A stretch of 58,676 nucleotides of DNA from Clostridiales bacterium (GCA_019418545.1 DYBQ01000006.1:22551-81226); one strand, 5' to 3'. Shown: positions 41,567 through 49,420, counted from the first letter of the stretch. The notes: a model not told the origin generated them from the letters alone. A program made the numbers and translations.

Positions 41567-42190
41567 TCAGTCTGTTACTTTTGCAATTCCGTTTTCCACT
41601 TTAATTTTTCCTGCACAGAACAGGGCGGCAGCTTTGGGTAGCAGCTTCCACTCCACCTGCTCCATAACCCGTTTTTGCAGGACTTCGGGGGTATCGTCAT
41701 TGAGAACCGGCACGGCGCCCTGCAAAATGATGGGGCCGCCGTCGCACACCTCGCTGACAAAATGCACGGTGGCGCCGGTGAGCTTCACGCCGGAAGCCAA
41801 CACTGCTTCGTGTACCTTCATGCCATAAAATCCCGGGCCGCAGAAAGAGGGAATCAGCGCCGGATGGACATTCAGAATCCGGTTGGGATAGGCTTTCGGC
41901 ACCTGCTCGTCCAGGATGACCATAAAGCCCGCCAGAATCACCAAATCAGCTTTTTCCTCGTTCAGAGCGTCCAAAATGGCTTTGGAATAGCTCTGCCGGT
42001 CGGGATAGGCTTTCCGCTCCACCACACGGGAGGGAATGCCCGCTTTTGCTGCCCGCTCCAAAGCATAAACACCCGGTTTGGAGGCGATGACGCAGGTAAT
42101 TTTTCCGTCGGGGATTTCCCCTCTTGCTTCTGCGTCAATGAGAGCCTGCAAATTGGTGCCGCCGCCGGAAACTAGCACGACAATATTCAT
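41567..42190 (-). CDS. purN: GAR transformylase PurN (formyl-THF dependent)
   Basis: A 207-residue enzyme of purine step three. The N-terminal MNIVVLVSGGGTNLQALIDAE, the catalytic region RILNVHPALIPSFCGPGFYGMKVHEAVLASGVKLTGATVHFV with Asn and His, and the catalytic Asp in DGGPIILQ are all clear. The start is ATG 42190, overlapping the purM stop by one base (TGATG), with AGGAGG upstream inside purM. It is the third gene after purE and purM. Its stop lies 23 bases before the -35 of the internal promoter. Confidence 0.96.
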   Translation of the reverse strand: MNIVVLVSGGGTNLQALIDAEARGEIPDGKITCVIASKPGVYALERAAKAGIPSRVVERKAYPDRQSYSKAILDALNEEKADLVILAGFMVILDEQVPKAYPNRILNVHPALIPSFCGPGFYGMKVHEAVLASGVKLTGATVHFVSEVCDGGPIILQGAVPVLNDDTPEVLQKRVMEQVEWKLLPKAAALFCAGKIKVENGIAKVTD

Positions 42191-43221
42191 CACAGGAGGA
42201 CCTCCTTGTCGCCCGCAACGATTTCGCCCACGATAACAGCCTGTTCTCCAGCTTCACGCAGGGCAGCAACAGCCTTGTCGGCGTCTTCCTTAGCAACGGC
42301 CATGCACATACCCATGCCCATGTTGAAGGTGTTGTACATATCGCGGGTGGGGATATTGCCGGTCTTCTGCAGCAAATCGAAAATGGGCAGGTGGGGAACC
42401 TTTGCCAAATCAATTTTTGCAGAGCAGCCGTCCTTCAGCATACGCGGAATATTCTCATAGAAACCGCCGCCGGTGATGTGGGAGACAGCCTTCACATTGG
42501 CCTGTGCCATAGCAGCCAGCACGGGCTTCACATAAATCTTGGTGGGGGTCAGCAGAGTCTCGCCCAGCGTTGCACCCAGCTCCGGCACATAGGCAGACAG
42601 GTTTTCCTTGTTCACATCAAAAATCTTGCGAACCAGAGAGAAACCGTTACTGTGAACGCCGGAAGAGGGCAGGCCGATGAGCACGTCACCGGGAGTCATA
42701 GCGGAACCGTCAATAATCTTCTGCTTGTCTACGATACCCACGGAGAAACCGGCCAAATCATACTCGTCCTCGGGATAGAAGCCGGGCATTTCAGCAGTTT
42801 CGCCGCCAACCAGTGCACAGCCAGCCTGTACACAGCCCTCGGCAACGCCGGAAACGATGTCGGCTACCTTCTCGGGCACGTTCTTGCCCACAGCCAGATA
42901 GTCCAGGAAGAACAGGGGCTTTGCGCCGCCGCAGACCACGTCGTTGACGCACATGGCCACGCAGTCGATGCCCACGGTGTCATGCTTGTCCATGAGGAAA
43001 GCAATACGCAGCTTGGTACCCACGCCGTCGGTGCCGGAAACCAGCACCGGCTCCTTCATGCCGGCGAGCTCCGGCTGGAACAGGCCTCCAAAACCGCCAA
43101 TTCCGGAAACAACGCCGGGAATGGTGGTGCGGGCCACATGCTTCTTCATCAGTTCGACAGATTTATAACCGGCGGTCACATCAACGCCGGCAGCCTTATA
43201 GCTTTCGCTGAAACTCTTCAT
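42190..43221 (-). CDS. purM: AIR synthetase PurM
   Basis: A 343-residue ATP-dependent ligase that makes aminoimidazole ribonucleotide (purine step five). Family motifs include SYKAAGVDVTAGYKSVELMK at the N-terminus, LVSGTDGVGTKLRIAF, CVNDVVCGGAKPLFFLDYLA, VGGETAEMPGFY and HITGGGFYENIPRML. Length and start are standard, with GAAAGGAAA before the ATG. It is coupled to purN and lies 36 bases after purE. Confidence 0.97.
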   Translation of the reverse strand: MKSFSESYKAAGVDVTAGYKSVELMKKHVARTTIPGVVSGIGGFGGLFQPELAGMKEPVLVSGTDGVGTKLRIAFLMDKHDTVGIDCVAMCVNDVVCGGAKPLFFLDYLAVGKNVPEKVADIVSGVAEGCVQAGCALVGGETAEMPGFYPEDEYDLAGFSVGIVDKQKIIDGSAMTPGDVLIGLPSSGVHSNGFSLVRKIFDVNKENLSAYVPELGATLGETLLTPTKIYVKPVLAAMAQANVKAVSHITGGGFYENIPRMLKDGCSAKIDLAKVPHLPIFDLLQKTGNIPTRDMYNTFNMGMGMCMAVAKEDADKAVAALREAGEQAVIVGEIVAGDKEVLL

Positions 43222-43257
43222 AATCGATTTCCTTTCTCAGTCTGTGAAATGGATTTT

Positions 43258-43755
43258 TTACAGCTCGGCAACTTTTTCCTGCATGGCGGCGTCTTTCTTG
43301 GCCACGCCCTCTTCCATCTGCACCTTCATCTGTGCCAGCTTTTCGGCCAGAGCGCCATCAGAAAGAGCCAGCATCTGAGCAGCCAGAATCGCGGCATTGT
43401 CAGCGCCGTCAATGGCAACGGTAGCCACGGGAATTCCGCTGGGCATCTGTACAGTTGCCAGCAGCGCGTCCAGACCGTCCAGAGTGGAGGACTTGACGGG
43501 AATACCGATGACGGGCAGAGTGGTGTGTGCAGCCAGCACACCGGCCAGATGAGCGGCCTTGCCTGCTGCTGCAATAATCACGCCGAAACCGTTTTCTTTT
43601 GCACCTGCGGAAAATGCAGCTGCTTTTTCAGGGGTGCGGTGGGCGGACATAACGTGCACTTCTACAGGGATGTCCCAGCTCTTCAAACGCTTGATTGCGG
43701 CGGACACTACGGGAAAATCGCTGTCGCTGCCCATAATCACTGCAACCTTTTTCAT
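43258..43755 (-). CDS. purE: N5-CAIR mutase PurE (class I)
   Basis: A 165-residue mutase of purine step six. The signature MGSDSDFPVVSAAIKRLKSWDIPVEVHVMSAHRTPEKAAAF contains the active-site Ser, Asp and His, followed by IIAAAGKAAHLAGVLAAHTTLPVIGIPV. The GKAAHL form, with lysine and alanines in place of the common GGAAHLPGM, is a small deviation. A C-terminal helix rich in Glu, Lys and Met extends the usual length by a few residues. The start is ATG 43755. It is the first enzyme gene behind a leader-peptide attenuator. Confidence 0.94.
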   Translation of the reverse strand: MKKVAVIMGSDSDFPVVSAAIKRLKSWDIPVEVHVMSAHRTPEKAAAFSAGAKENGFGVIIAAAGKAAHLAGVLAAHTTLPVIGIPVKSSTLDGLDALLATVQMPSGIPVATVAIDGADNAAILAAQMLALSDGALAEKLAQMKVQMEEGVAKKDAAMQEKVAEL

Positions 43756-43815
43756 ACTATGACCATTCCTTTCTTTCTGCGGCACAGGCCGCCTTCCTGT
43801 TTTAAGAGAAAAACC

Positions 43816-43846
43816 AAAAAGGGCTGCGGCAAAAATGACGCAGCCC
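43816..43846 (-). promoter_or_regulatory. Attenuator terminator in the purE leader
   Basis: GGGCTGCG (43846-43839) pairs with CGCAGCCC (43828-43821), followed by TTTTT to 43816. It begins 15 bases after the stop of a 25-codon leader frame and ends about 60 bases before purE. GGTTGCGGC inside that frame (43899-43891) can pair over nine bases with GCCGCAGCC (43830-43822) of the terminator's 3' arm, providing an antiterminator. Confidence 0.75.
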
Positions 43847-43860
43847 GACACCTGATACGG

Positions 43861-43938
43861 CTAGAAGATGATATACTTCCCCATTGATACGCCGCAACCT
43901 ATGTATGCAGTTCTCAAGAGGGCAGTCATAGTCATCAT
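43861..43938 (-). CDS. Putative 25-residue leader peptide of the purine operon
   Basis: A short frame with an excellent GGAGGTAG site (43948-43941) starts at ATG 43938 and ends with TAG at 43861. The peptide begins MMTMTALLRTAYIGCGVSMG and contains three glycines, but no run of one amino acid. It lies between a consensus promoter and an attenuator, and its Gly-Cys-Gly codons are also the antiterminator strand. It is very probably a regulatory leader; a functional small protein is the alternative. I know of no described counterpart. Confidence 0.65.
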   Translation of the reverse strand: MMTMTALLRTAYIGCGVSMGKYIIF

Positions 43939-43963
43939 ATCTACCTCCGAATGTTGTACCTTT

Positions 43964-43992
43964 ATTGTATGAGATTTTTTTACGAATTGCAA
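43964..43992 (-). promoter_or_regulatory. Promoter of the purE operon
   Basis: TTGCAA (43992-43987), 17 bases, TACAAT (43969-43964). The leader RNA is about 200 bases long. From here to the SPFH terminator near 44161 the DNA is AT-rich and shows nothing else supportable. Confidence 0.72.
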
Positions 43993-44160
43993 GCCAGACA
44001 ACGACTTCCCATTTTACTTTGTTGGGAGATACAAAAGGCCTCTGAAAAAGAGGACGTTTTTTTGGGCACTATTACCGCTTGTGTTTTTAATTTATAAACG
44101 ATTTAATATTTGCACAACATTATTTTCAATTTTCTCAAAATGCAAATGAAGATATTTCTC

Positions 44161-44200
44161 TAAAAAATAGAACCGCTCTTCCAAAAATGAAAGAACGGTT
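44161..44200 (-). terminator. Terminator after the SPFH gene
   Basis: In the minus-strand RNA, AACCGTTCTT (44200-44191) pairs with AAGAGCGGTT (44180-44171), including a G-U pair, followed by CTATTTTTT. Confidence 0.85.
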
Positions 44201-44213
44201 CCGTATTTTTAGT

Positions 44214-45137
44214 TTATTTACCGGCTTTCGGTGCGCCGTCTGTGACCATTTCCTTGAGAGAAGCAGCCAAGCCAGCCATTCCCTGAATTTCGGAAGGGAT
44301 AATCAGCTTGGTAGCCTTGCCGTCGGCAGCCTTCTCAAAGGCTTCCAGACTCTTCAGGGCAATGACGCTTCTGGACGGGTCAGCCTCATTCAGCATCCGA
44401 ATACCATCAGCAATAGCTTTCTGCACGGCAACAATTGCTTCTGCTTCGCCCTGTGCCTCGCGAATCTTACTTTCCTTAATAGCTTCAGCATTCAGAATTG
44501 CAGACTCTTTGTTACCTTCGGCAATCAGGATGGCGCTGCGCTTTTCGCCTTCTGCATCCAGAATCCGGGCGCGGCGTTCACGTTCAGCCTTCATCTGCTT
44601 TTCCATGGCTTCCTGAATCTCTCTGGGCGGGATGATGTTTTTCAGCTCCACGCGGTTAACCTTAATGCCCCAGGGGTCGGTAGCTTCATCCAAAATGATG
44701 CGGATTTTGCTGTTGATGATATCACGGGAAGTCAGGGTGTGGTCCAACTCCATTTCACCAATGATATTACGCAGGGTGGTAGCGGTCAGGTTTTCAATTG
44801 CAGAAATGGGACGCTCCACGCCGTAGGTGTACATTTTGGGGTCGGTAATCTCAAAATACACCACGGTATCAATTTGCATAGTAACGTTATCTTTGGTAAT
44901 TACCGGCTGGGGTGGGAAATCAATGACCTGTTCCTTCAAAGATACCTTTTTGGAAATCTTGTCTATAAAGGGCACTTTGAAGTGCAGGCCGGTTCCCCAT
45001 GTGCATTTATAGGCACCAAAACGTTCAATCACATAAGCATAAGCCTGGGGGACAATTTTGATATTGGTGATGATGACCAGAATGGCAATCACCAGCAGAA
45101 CTACGATTACAAATACGCCAATGTTAAAATCCGGCAT
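44214..45137 (-). CDS. SPFH/band 7 membrane protein (stomatin/QmcA-like)
   Basis: A 307-residue membrane-scaffold protein. One N-terminal membrane segment (VFVIVVLLVIAILVIITNI, residues about 7-26) is followed by an SPFH domain (IVPQAYAYVIERFGAYKCTWGTGLHFKVPFIDKI ... LTATTLRNIIGEMELDHTLTSRD). A Glu/Ala-rich coiled coil comes next (AMEKQMKAERERRARILDAEGEKRSAILIAEG). This is the stomatin/QmcA type, distinct from the flotillin at 56241. It is 44 bases downstream of an NfeD gene, the classic partner. It is believed to organise membrane microdomains or protease complexes. Confidence 0.93.
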   Translation of the reverse strand: MPDFNIGVFVIVVLLVIAILVIITNIKIVPQAYAYVIERFGAYKCTWGTGLHFKVPFIDKISKKVSLKEQVIDFPPQPVITKDNVTMQIDTVVYFEITDPKMYTYGVERPISAIENLTATTLRNIIGEMELDHTLTSRDIINSKIRIILDEATDPWGIKVNRVELKNIIPPREIQEAMEKQMKAERERRARILDAEGEKRSAILIAEGNKESAILNAEAIKESKIREAQGEAEAIVAVQKAIADGIRMLNEADPSRSVIALKSLEAFEKAADGKATKLIIPSEIQGMAGLAASLKEMVTDGAPKAGK

Positions 45138-45181
45138 ACAATTTCCTCCTTCTTTTCAAAAAACTCCATTTTCAATTTTAT

Positions 45182-45616
45182 TTACAGGGGTTTTACGATG
45201 AGCTTAACGCCCTCAATGCGCACAATAGAAACCTTTTTATCCTGCGGGATTACCTCGCCGTTTTCTGAGCGTGCGCTCCAGACACTGCCTTGAATCTTGA
45301 CCTGACCCATGGCATCCAGATTGCGGATTTCCTGTACAACAACTCCAGTCTGTCCCACCAAACGCCCCGAATTGGTATCTACCTTTCGGAATTTCATCAC
45401 CCGGTTTACCAGAGGACGGGTGGCAATCAGACAAATCAGGGTAACCACTGCGCCAATGAGGACTTGTATCCATTCGCCTGCACCGCAGAAACCTGAAATG
45501 ATTCCTGCCAGGCCGCCGGGGACAAACCAGATGGAAATCAACTGGGCCGTCATACCTTCGACCACCAGCGCTACGAAAATCACCGCAAGCCAGATGTAAA
45601 TCATATATTCAGCCAT
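45182..45616 (-). CDS. NfeD-family membrane protein (short form)
   Basis: A 144-residue protein with about three hydrophobic segments in residues 5-70, followed by a C-terminal OB-fold (TNSGRLVGQTGVVVQEIRNLDAMGQVKIQGSVWSARSENGEVIPQDKKVSIVRIEGVKLIV). This is the short NfeD1b-type architecture without the ClpP-like protease domain. It has a GGAGGTGAG ribosome site and precedes the SPFH gene, with which it forms the conserved nfeD-stomatin operon. The 255 bases upstream, to 45871, show only weak -10-like elements and no gene. Confidence 0.9.
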   Translation of the reverse strand: MAEYMIYIWLAVIFVALVVEGMTAQLISIWFVPGGLAGIISGFCGAGEWIQVLIGAVVTLICLIATRPLVNRVMKFRKVDTNSGRLVGQTGVVVQEIRNLDAMGQVKIQGSVWSARSENGEVIPQDKKVSIVRIEGVKLIVKPL

Positions 45617-45871
45617 CTCGTCTCACCTCCTGTCAGGCTGTTTGCTTGTGGATTGCTTTTATCATACCATAAAAAACTCCAAAAGAAAAAGGTCAAATTC
45701 CCGCAAAAACAGCCAATTTGGTCATTTTTTGAAAAATTCGGAAAAAGGGATTCTCCGCTCTTATTCCCCGTTCATCGGGCGAATTCCAGCGAGCTATTTT
45801 GTGAAAAAAGCCACAAAGTTACAATGTTGTAATAAATTTTAATTTTATATCTCTTTGCTTTTGTGCAATCT

Positions 45872-46513
45872 TTACCATTCTTTTTTTTGATAAATAGATA
45901 CTGAAAGGAAATAGGAGCCAACAAAAGCCAACACAGGAATACTGAATCCCAACACCAACAACAGTGTTTTATTGGCAGAAAACCAGTGGGTCACAGCTTC
46001 CAGCGGCAGCCCGGCCATTTGTCCTGCCCACACCAGTGCTACTACCACAATGGCCACGCCCAAAAACACGAAACGCCCGGAATTGCTGCCAAACCGGTAC
46101 AACAGCGGAAATTCTACCGCCGCCAGGAACAGAGCTGCTGCCGCCAGGCCACCGGCAGCAGACAGCGGTTCCACAAAATTTCCGGCCATTATGTCCCGGA
46201 TGCAGAACAGCAAAAAGACAACCATTCCCAATGCAGCTCCCAAAAGAGACATGAGATATTTTGAAAATACTGCCTGATAAGGCGTAACAGGCAGGGCTTT
46301 TTCCAGCCGGAGCCAGCGTGCCTGTTCATCAGAAGAAAGGGTAAAGACCTGCATAATCACAATCATAATAAAGAAATAACTTCCTACTGCTGCACCAATG
46401 TTTTCTCCGTTGTTTTGGGAAAACGAAAGTACGGCAAATACCACCGCAAATAATGCGAACGCACGCAGTGCCTTTGCCAATAATAGCAAATCTTTATGAA
46501 TCAATCCTGTCAT
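45872..46513 (-). CDS. ABC-2 type permease (second YtrA-linked cassette)
   Basis: A 213-residue integral membrane protein with six hydrophobic segments. It begins with MTGLIHKDLLLLAKALRAFALFAVVFAV and has the cytoplasmic DEQARWLRLEKALPVTPYQAVFSKYL region typical of ABC-2 exporters. It is a diverged paralogue of the next permease, with which it shares the order HKD/RKD-LL, E-LPV-P and LLYRFG/VLYRFG. It is probably half of a heteromeric exporter. It is the last gene of the cassette, and no clear terminator is visible after it. Confidence 0.85.
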   Translation of the reverse strand: MTGLIHKDLLLLAKALRAFALFAVVFAVLSFSQNNGENIGAAVGSYFFIMIVIMQVFTLSSDEQARWLRLEKALPVTPYQAVFSKYLMSLLGAALGMVVFLLFCIRDIMAGNFVEPLSAAGGLAAAALFLAAVEFPLLYRFGSNSGRFVFLGVAIVVVALVWAGQMAGLPLEAVTHWFSANKTLLLVLGFSIPVLAFVGSYFLSVSIYQKKEW

Positions 46514-46532
46514 GGAGAACTCATCCTTTCAC

Positions 46533-47165
46533 TTATCTATTCTTGTTACGATAAATATGGGTGGAAAGCAGCCAGGAGAGTACTGTCAGCACCACCACCC
46601 CTGCCATCAAAAAAATACCGATTGGGGTATGGGAAATTACCGAAAATGTGACGGAATTTCCCAAGCCCCACCAGCGGATTCCTGCTATTACAATACAGGC
46701 TATAGCTGCCAGCAAAAGGAAAACAATCACCCCTACCCGTTTGCCAAACCGGTACAACACAGGAATTTGCAGAGAGAGGGTAATACAGCAGGAAACCATT
46801 AAAAAAGTGAAAGTGGGAAGGGCTTCCCAAACGCTTTTTCCTGTTATGTTTTTTTCCAGCATAGAAAAAAGCAGAAACACCATGCCTCCCGCTAACAGGA
46901 ACACCAGTGCCGCAAGATATTTTTCCAACACGATTCCAAAGGGGGAAACCGGGAGGGATTCCTCGATTTTCTTCCAGTTTTTTTCTTTATCAGCAGCCAC
47001 CAGGTCTGACTGAATCATCAGCATACTGGCAAACAGATACGCTCCAAAAACCAAATCGACTCTGCCTTGACGAATCGTTGGCAACGCCGCAACGAGAAGA
47101 AACAAAAGGGAAATTTTATATTTTTTAGCGATGAAAAGGAAATCTTTCCGCAAAAGGCCATTCAT
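46533..47165 (-). CDS. ABC-2 type permease, paralogue of its neighbour
   Basis: A 210-residue membrane protein with six hydrophobic segments. It opens with MNGLLRKDFLFIAKKYKISLLFLLVAALP and contains KEKNWKKIEESLPVSPFGIVLEKYLAALVFLL, aligned with the equivalent loop of the downstream permease. Its start overlaps the ATPase gene by four bases (ATGA at 47162-47165). Together with the downstream paralogue it would form the membrane channel of the exporter. The substrate is unknown. Confidence 0.85.
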   Translation of the reverse strand: MNGLLRKDFLFIAKKYKISLLFLLVAALPTIRQGRVDLVFGAYLFASMLMIQSDLVAADKEKNWKKIEESLPVSPFGIVLEKYLAALVFLLAGGMVFLLFSMLEKNITGKSVWEALPTFTFLMVSCCITLSLQIPVLYRFGKRVGVIVFLLLAAIACIVIAGIRWWGLGNSVTFSVISHTPIGIFLMAGVVVLTVLSWLLSTHIYRNKNR

Positions 47166-48037
47166 AAATAACGTCCTCTCTTCACGCTGCCCTTGGAATA
47201 AAGAAGCATAATCTCCTCCAGTCCGGCCTGGTCAATCACACAGCCCGGATATTTCCGCCGGATGGCCTCACGGTTTTCGGTGAGGGCCTGCACTTCAAAA
47301 GCATTTTCCCGCCATGCAGCAAAGTCAACTTTGTCCATTCTTTCAAACTCGCTTTTTCCGCATTTAACAATGCCATATTCATACAAGAGTTCATCTTTGG
47401 AGTGGACAAACTGTAAGCTTCCTCGATGCAGATAGGCCACATAATCCGCAATTTTTTCCAAATCCTCTGTAATATGGCTGGAGAACAGGACAGAATGTTC
47501 TTCGTCAGAAACGAACTCCTGCAATAATTCCAGCACATCATCCCGTACCACCGGGTCAAGCCCACTGGTAGCTTCATCCAAAAGCAGCAGCTTGGGACGG
47601 TGGCTCATGGCGACGGCAATGGAGAGCTTCATTTTCATGCCGCGGGAGAATTCCTTAATCTTTTTCTTCATGGGCAGCTGCAAAACATTGCAATATCTTG
47701 TAAAGTCTGAGGAATTCCAGTTTCGGTAGATTCCCTTGAAAATAGTACTCAGATTTTTGGGGGTCATAGACTCATGAAAGCAGCATTCGTCAAATACTAC
47801 GCCAATATCCTGGCGGATATTCGCCTCATTTCCATCCAGCGGTTTGCCAAAAACGGTAATTTTTCCCCCGTCCCGGCGAAGAGCGCCTAAAATCAGGCGC
47901 AGGGTGGTAGTTTTTCCCGCACCGTTCTCCCCAATCAGGCCCATAATTACCCCGCCAGGTAAATCTAAATGGAGTGGCTGCAAAGTAAAGCTGTCAAAAC
48001 GGCGGGTCACGCCTTCCAGCCTGAGAATCGTATCCAT
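47162..48037 (-). CDS. ABC transporter ATP-binding protein (second cassette)
   Basis: A 291-residue ATPase. Walker A is GENGAGKTTTLR near residue 37, signature FSRGMKMKLSIAVAMSHRPK near 130, Walker B LLLLDEATSGLDPVVRDD near 152 and the switch SSHITEDLEKIADYV near 188. FSRGMK replaces LSGGQ, as it does in several ABC-2 exporters. A C-terminal extension of about 70 residues follows the core domain. It lies between the YtrA regulator and the two permeases, in one operon. Confidence 0.93.
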   Translation of the reverse strand: MDTILRLEGVTRRFDSFTLQPLHLDLPGGVIMGLIGENGAGKTTTLRLILGALRRDGGKITVFGKPLDGNEANIRQDIGVVFDECCFHESMTPKNLSTIFKGIYRNWNSSDFTRYCNVLQLPMKKKIKEFSRGMKMKLSIAVAMSHRPKLLLLDEATSGLDPVVRDDVLELLQEFVSDEEHSVLFSSHITEDLEKIADYVAYLHRGSLQFVHSKDELLYEYGIVKCGKSEFERMDKVDFAAWRENAFEVQALTENREAIRRKYPGCVIDQAGLEEIMLLYSKGSVKRGRYL

Positions 48038-48066
48038 ATGGTTTCCTTTCTGCCGGGCAAACCGGC

Positions 48067-48441
48067 TTACCCTTCGCGATATAGGATTTCCAGCATTTCC
48101 CGAAGCTCGTCAAGGCTCAGGCCGCACCGCCGGGCGGCTTCTGCCGCCTGCTGCAAAAAGCCTTCCACCTGCCGCAGCTGCTCTTCCCGAAGAAATTCGG
48201 TATTTTTCTCCGAAACAAAGCAGCCCTTTCCGGGAACCGTCTCGATAAATCCATCCCTTTCCAGTTCTTCATACGCACGCTTGGTGGTAATCAAACTGAT
48301 ACGCAGCTCTTTGGCCAGCATCCGCATCGAAGGCAGGGCGTCCCCTGCTTTTAGCTCTCCCTGCAAAATATGGTCTTTGATTTGCCGGGTAATCTGCTCA
48401 TAGATGGGGCTGGAGCTGCTGTTGCTGATAATGATATCCAT
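48067..48441 (-). CDS. GntR-family regulator, YtrA subfamily (second)
   Basis: A 124-residue YtrA-type repressor. The winged helix reads SSSPIYEQITRQIKDHILQGELKAGDALPSMRMLAKELRISLITTKRAYEELERDGFIETVPGKGCFV, followed by a short helical tail (REEQLRQVEGFLQQAAEAARRCGLSLDELREMLEILY). I choose ATG 48441, which has AGGTG upstream and begins the family-typical MDI-I sequence; the codon four residues earlier has no site. It should repress its own cassette through the repeat at 48480-48502. Confidence 0.92.
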   Translation of the reverse strand: MDIIISNSSSSPIYEQITRQIKDHILQGELKAGDALPSMRMLAKELRISLITTKRAYEELERDGFIETVPGKGCFVSEKNTEFLREEQLRQVEGFLQQAAEAARRCGLSLDELREMLEILYREG

Positions 48442-48479
48442 GGAGCACCTCACAGTTAACTGTTATTATCATCTATACA

Positions 48480-48509
48480 CAGTATATACACAATATATAC
48501 AGTTGTCAA
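48480..48509 (-). promoter_or_regulatory. Promoter and operator of the second YtrA/ABC cassette
   Basis: TTGACA (48509-48504), 17 bases, TATACT (48486-48481). An imperfect palindrome, CTGTATATA-TTGTG-TATATACTG (48502-48480), with eight of nine arm bases matching, fills the spacer and -10 box. A further GTGTATAG copy follows. It is a likely site for the YtrA-type protein. Confidence 0.72.
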
Positions 48510-48520
48510 GCAAAAACATA

Positions 48521-48551
48521 AAAAAAGGAACCGGTAATTCATACCAGTTCC
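48521..48551 (-). terminator. Terminator after the 48620 gene
   Basis: In the minus-strand RNA, GGAACTGGT (48551-48543) pairs with ACCGGTTCC (48535-48527), followed by TTTTTT. Confidence 0.85.
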
Positions 48552-48619
48552 TGATTTATATATTCAGAATCAATTTTTCACGGGAAAGAGCTGCTAAACA
48601 GCTCTCCTTTCAAAACGAC

Positions 48620-48919
48620 TCAGGCTTCTTCAGAAAGTGCCCGGGAAAGCCAGGCATCTGCAATATCCAGTGCCAGATACAAGCCGTTTTTCTCACTGGA
48701 TTTTACAATCTGCTTACGGTTGCGGATGGTGGCGTCCGTATACATCAGTTGTACCGTTACCTTATCAGCGACCTCCAAATCCTGTACTTTCTTTTTACTT
48801 TTAATTTCCATCTTGATGACGTATTTATCCTTCATGCTTCCATAATAAATCGTATCGCCGCAGCGAACCAACGGTTTCCCTTTATACATAGGGAATTTGG
48901 CAGCTTTTTTATCACTCAT
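48620..48919 (-). CDS. Conserved hypothetical small protein
   Basis: A 99-residue soluble, mostly basic protein without membrane segments. The sequence YKGKPLVRCGDTIYYGSMKDKYVIKMEIKSKKKVQDLEVADKVTVQLMYTD looks like a small beta barrel, followed by a helical KSSEKNGLYLALDIADAWLSRALSE. It resembles proteins widespread in Clostridia without a known function. It has its own promoter (TTGCAG 49022-49017, 17 bases, TATACT 48999-48994) and GGAGG site, and a notable hairpin in its leader. It is monocistronic. Confidence 0.8.
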   Translation of the reverse strand: MSDKKAAKFPMYKGKPLVRCGDTIYYGSMKDKYVIKMEIKSKKKVQDLEVADKVTVQLMYTDATIRNRKQIVKSSEKNGLYLALDIADAWLSRALSEEA

Positions 48920-48942
48920 AGCCAGTTCCTCCTTTGTAAAAT

Positions 48943-48967
48943 ATAGACCCGTTCAAAACGGGTCTAT
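48943..48967 (-). repeat. Perfect 11-base hairpin in the 48620 gene leader
   Basis: ATAGACCCGTT (48943-48953) and AACGGGTCTAT (48957-48967) with a three-base loop lie just before the ribosome site. The tail ATTTTA is too poor in T for a strong terminator; RNA stabilisation or protein binding are alternatives. Confidence 0.7.
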
Positions 48968-49064
48968 TATCGGCAAACTATCACATTATTAAAAGTATAC
49001 CATAAATAGGAGTCAACTGCAAATCATTAGGGAAAATAACAGAATATTTATAACAATATGACAA

Positions 49065-49105
49065 AAAAGCCTGTTGTGATTGTAACAAAGTCACAACAGG
49101 CTTTT
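49065..49105. terminator. Terminator after ireB
   Basis: AAAAGCCTGTTGTGA (49065-49079) pairs perfectly with TCACAACAGGCTTTT (49091-49105). Confidence 0.92.
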
Positions 49106-49123
49106 GATAATAACAGCGAAGAC

Positions 49124-49369
49124 TTATTCTCGCAAATAAGATTTTACCAGTACTTCCAATAACTCATCCCGGTCAATTCGGCGAATGAGACTGCGGGCAT
49201 TGTTATGAGTCGTGATATAGGTAGGGTCCTCCGAGAGAATATAACCAACAATTTGGTTAATGGGATTATATCCTTTTTCTTTCAATGCATCATAAACCGT
49301 TGTCAGGATTCGGCGGATATCCCCTTCCCGGTCCCGTTCCAGCGAGAACGTCATGGTCTTGTCAAGCAT
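49124..49369 (-). CDS. ireB: IreB family regulatory phosphoprotein
   Basis: An 81-residue protein of the IreB (formerly DUF965/YrzL) family. Characteristic segments are MTFSLERDREGDIRRILTTVYDALKEKGYNPINQIVGYILSEDPTYITTHNNARSLIRRIDRDELLEVLV. In Enterococcus IreB is phosphorylated by the IreK kinase and opposes intrinsic cephalosporin resistance. The start is ATG 49369, with GGAGGTG before it; the codons further upstream overlap its promoter. In many Firmicutes it neighbours ruvX and alaS; here it is alone, next to pheT. Confidence 0.93.
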   Translation of the reverse strand: MLDKTMTFSLERDREGDIRRILTTVYDALKEKGYNPINQIVGYILSEDPTYITTHNNARSLIRRIDRDELLEVLVKSYLRE

Positions 49370-49391
49370 GAAAACACCTCCGATACCGCTA

Positions 49392-49420
49392 ATCATACAC
49401 TAAATCCGCTGAAAATACAA
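49392..49420 (-). promoter_or_regulatory. Promoter of ireB
   Basis: TTGTAT (49420-49415), 17 bases, TATGAT (49397-49392), about 20 bases before the start codon. Confidence 0.6.

Noticed and set aside
42391..43887. A 498-codon open frame on the plus strand opposite purM and purE
   Set aside because: It is a mirror of GC-rich, highly biased pur genes on the other strand, with a low-complexity His/Gly/Gln-rich translation, no ribosome site and no family resemblance.
44038..44064. CCTC/GAGG hairpin with a T run on the plus strand after the purE promoter
   Set aside because: No plus-strand gene ends here and the stem has only four pairs; a chance structure in AT-rich DNA.
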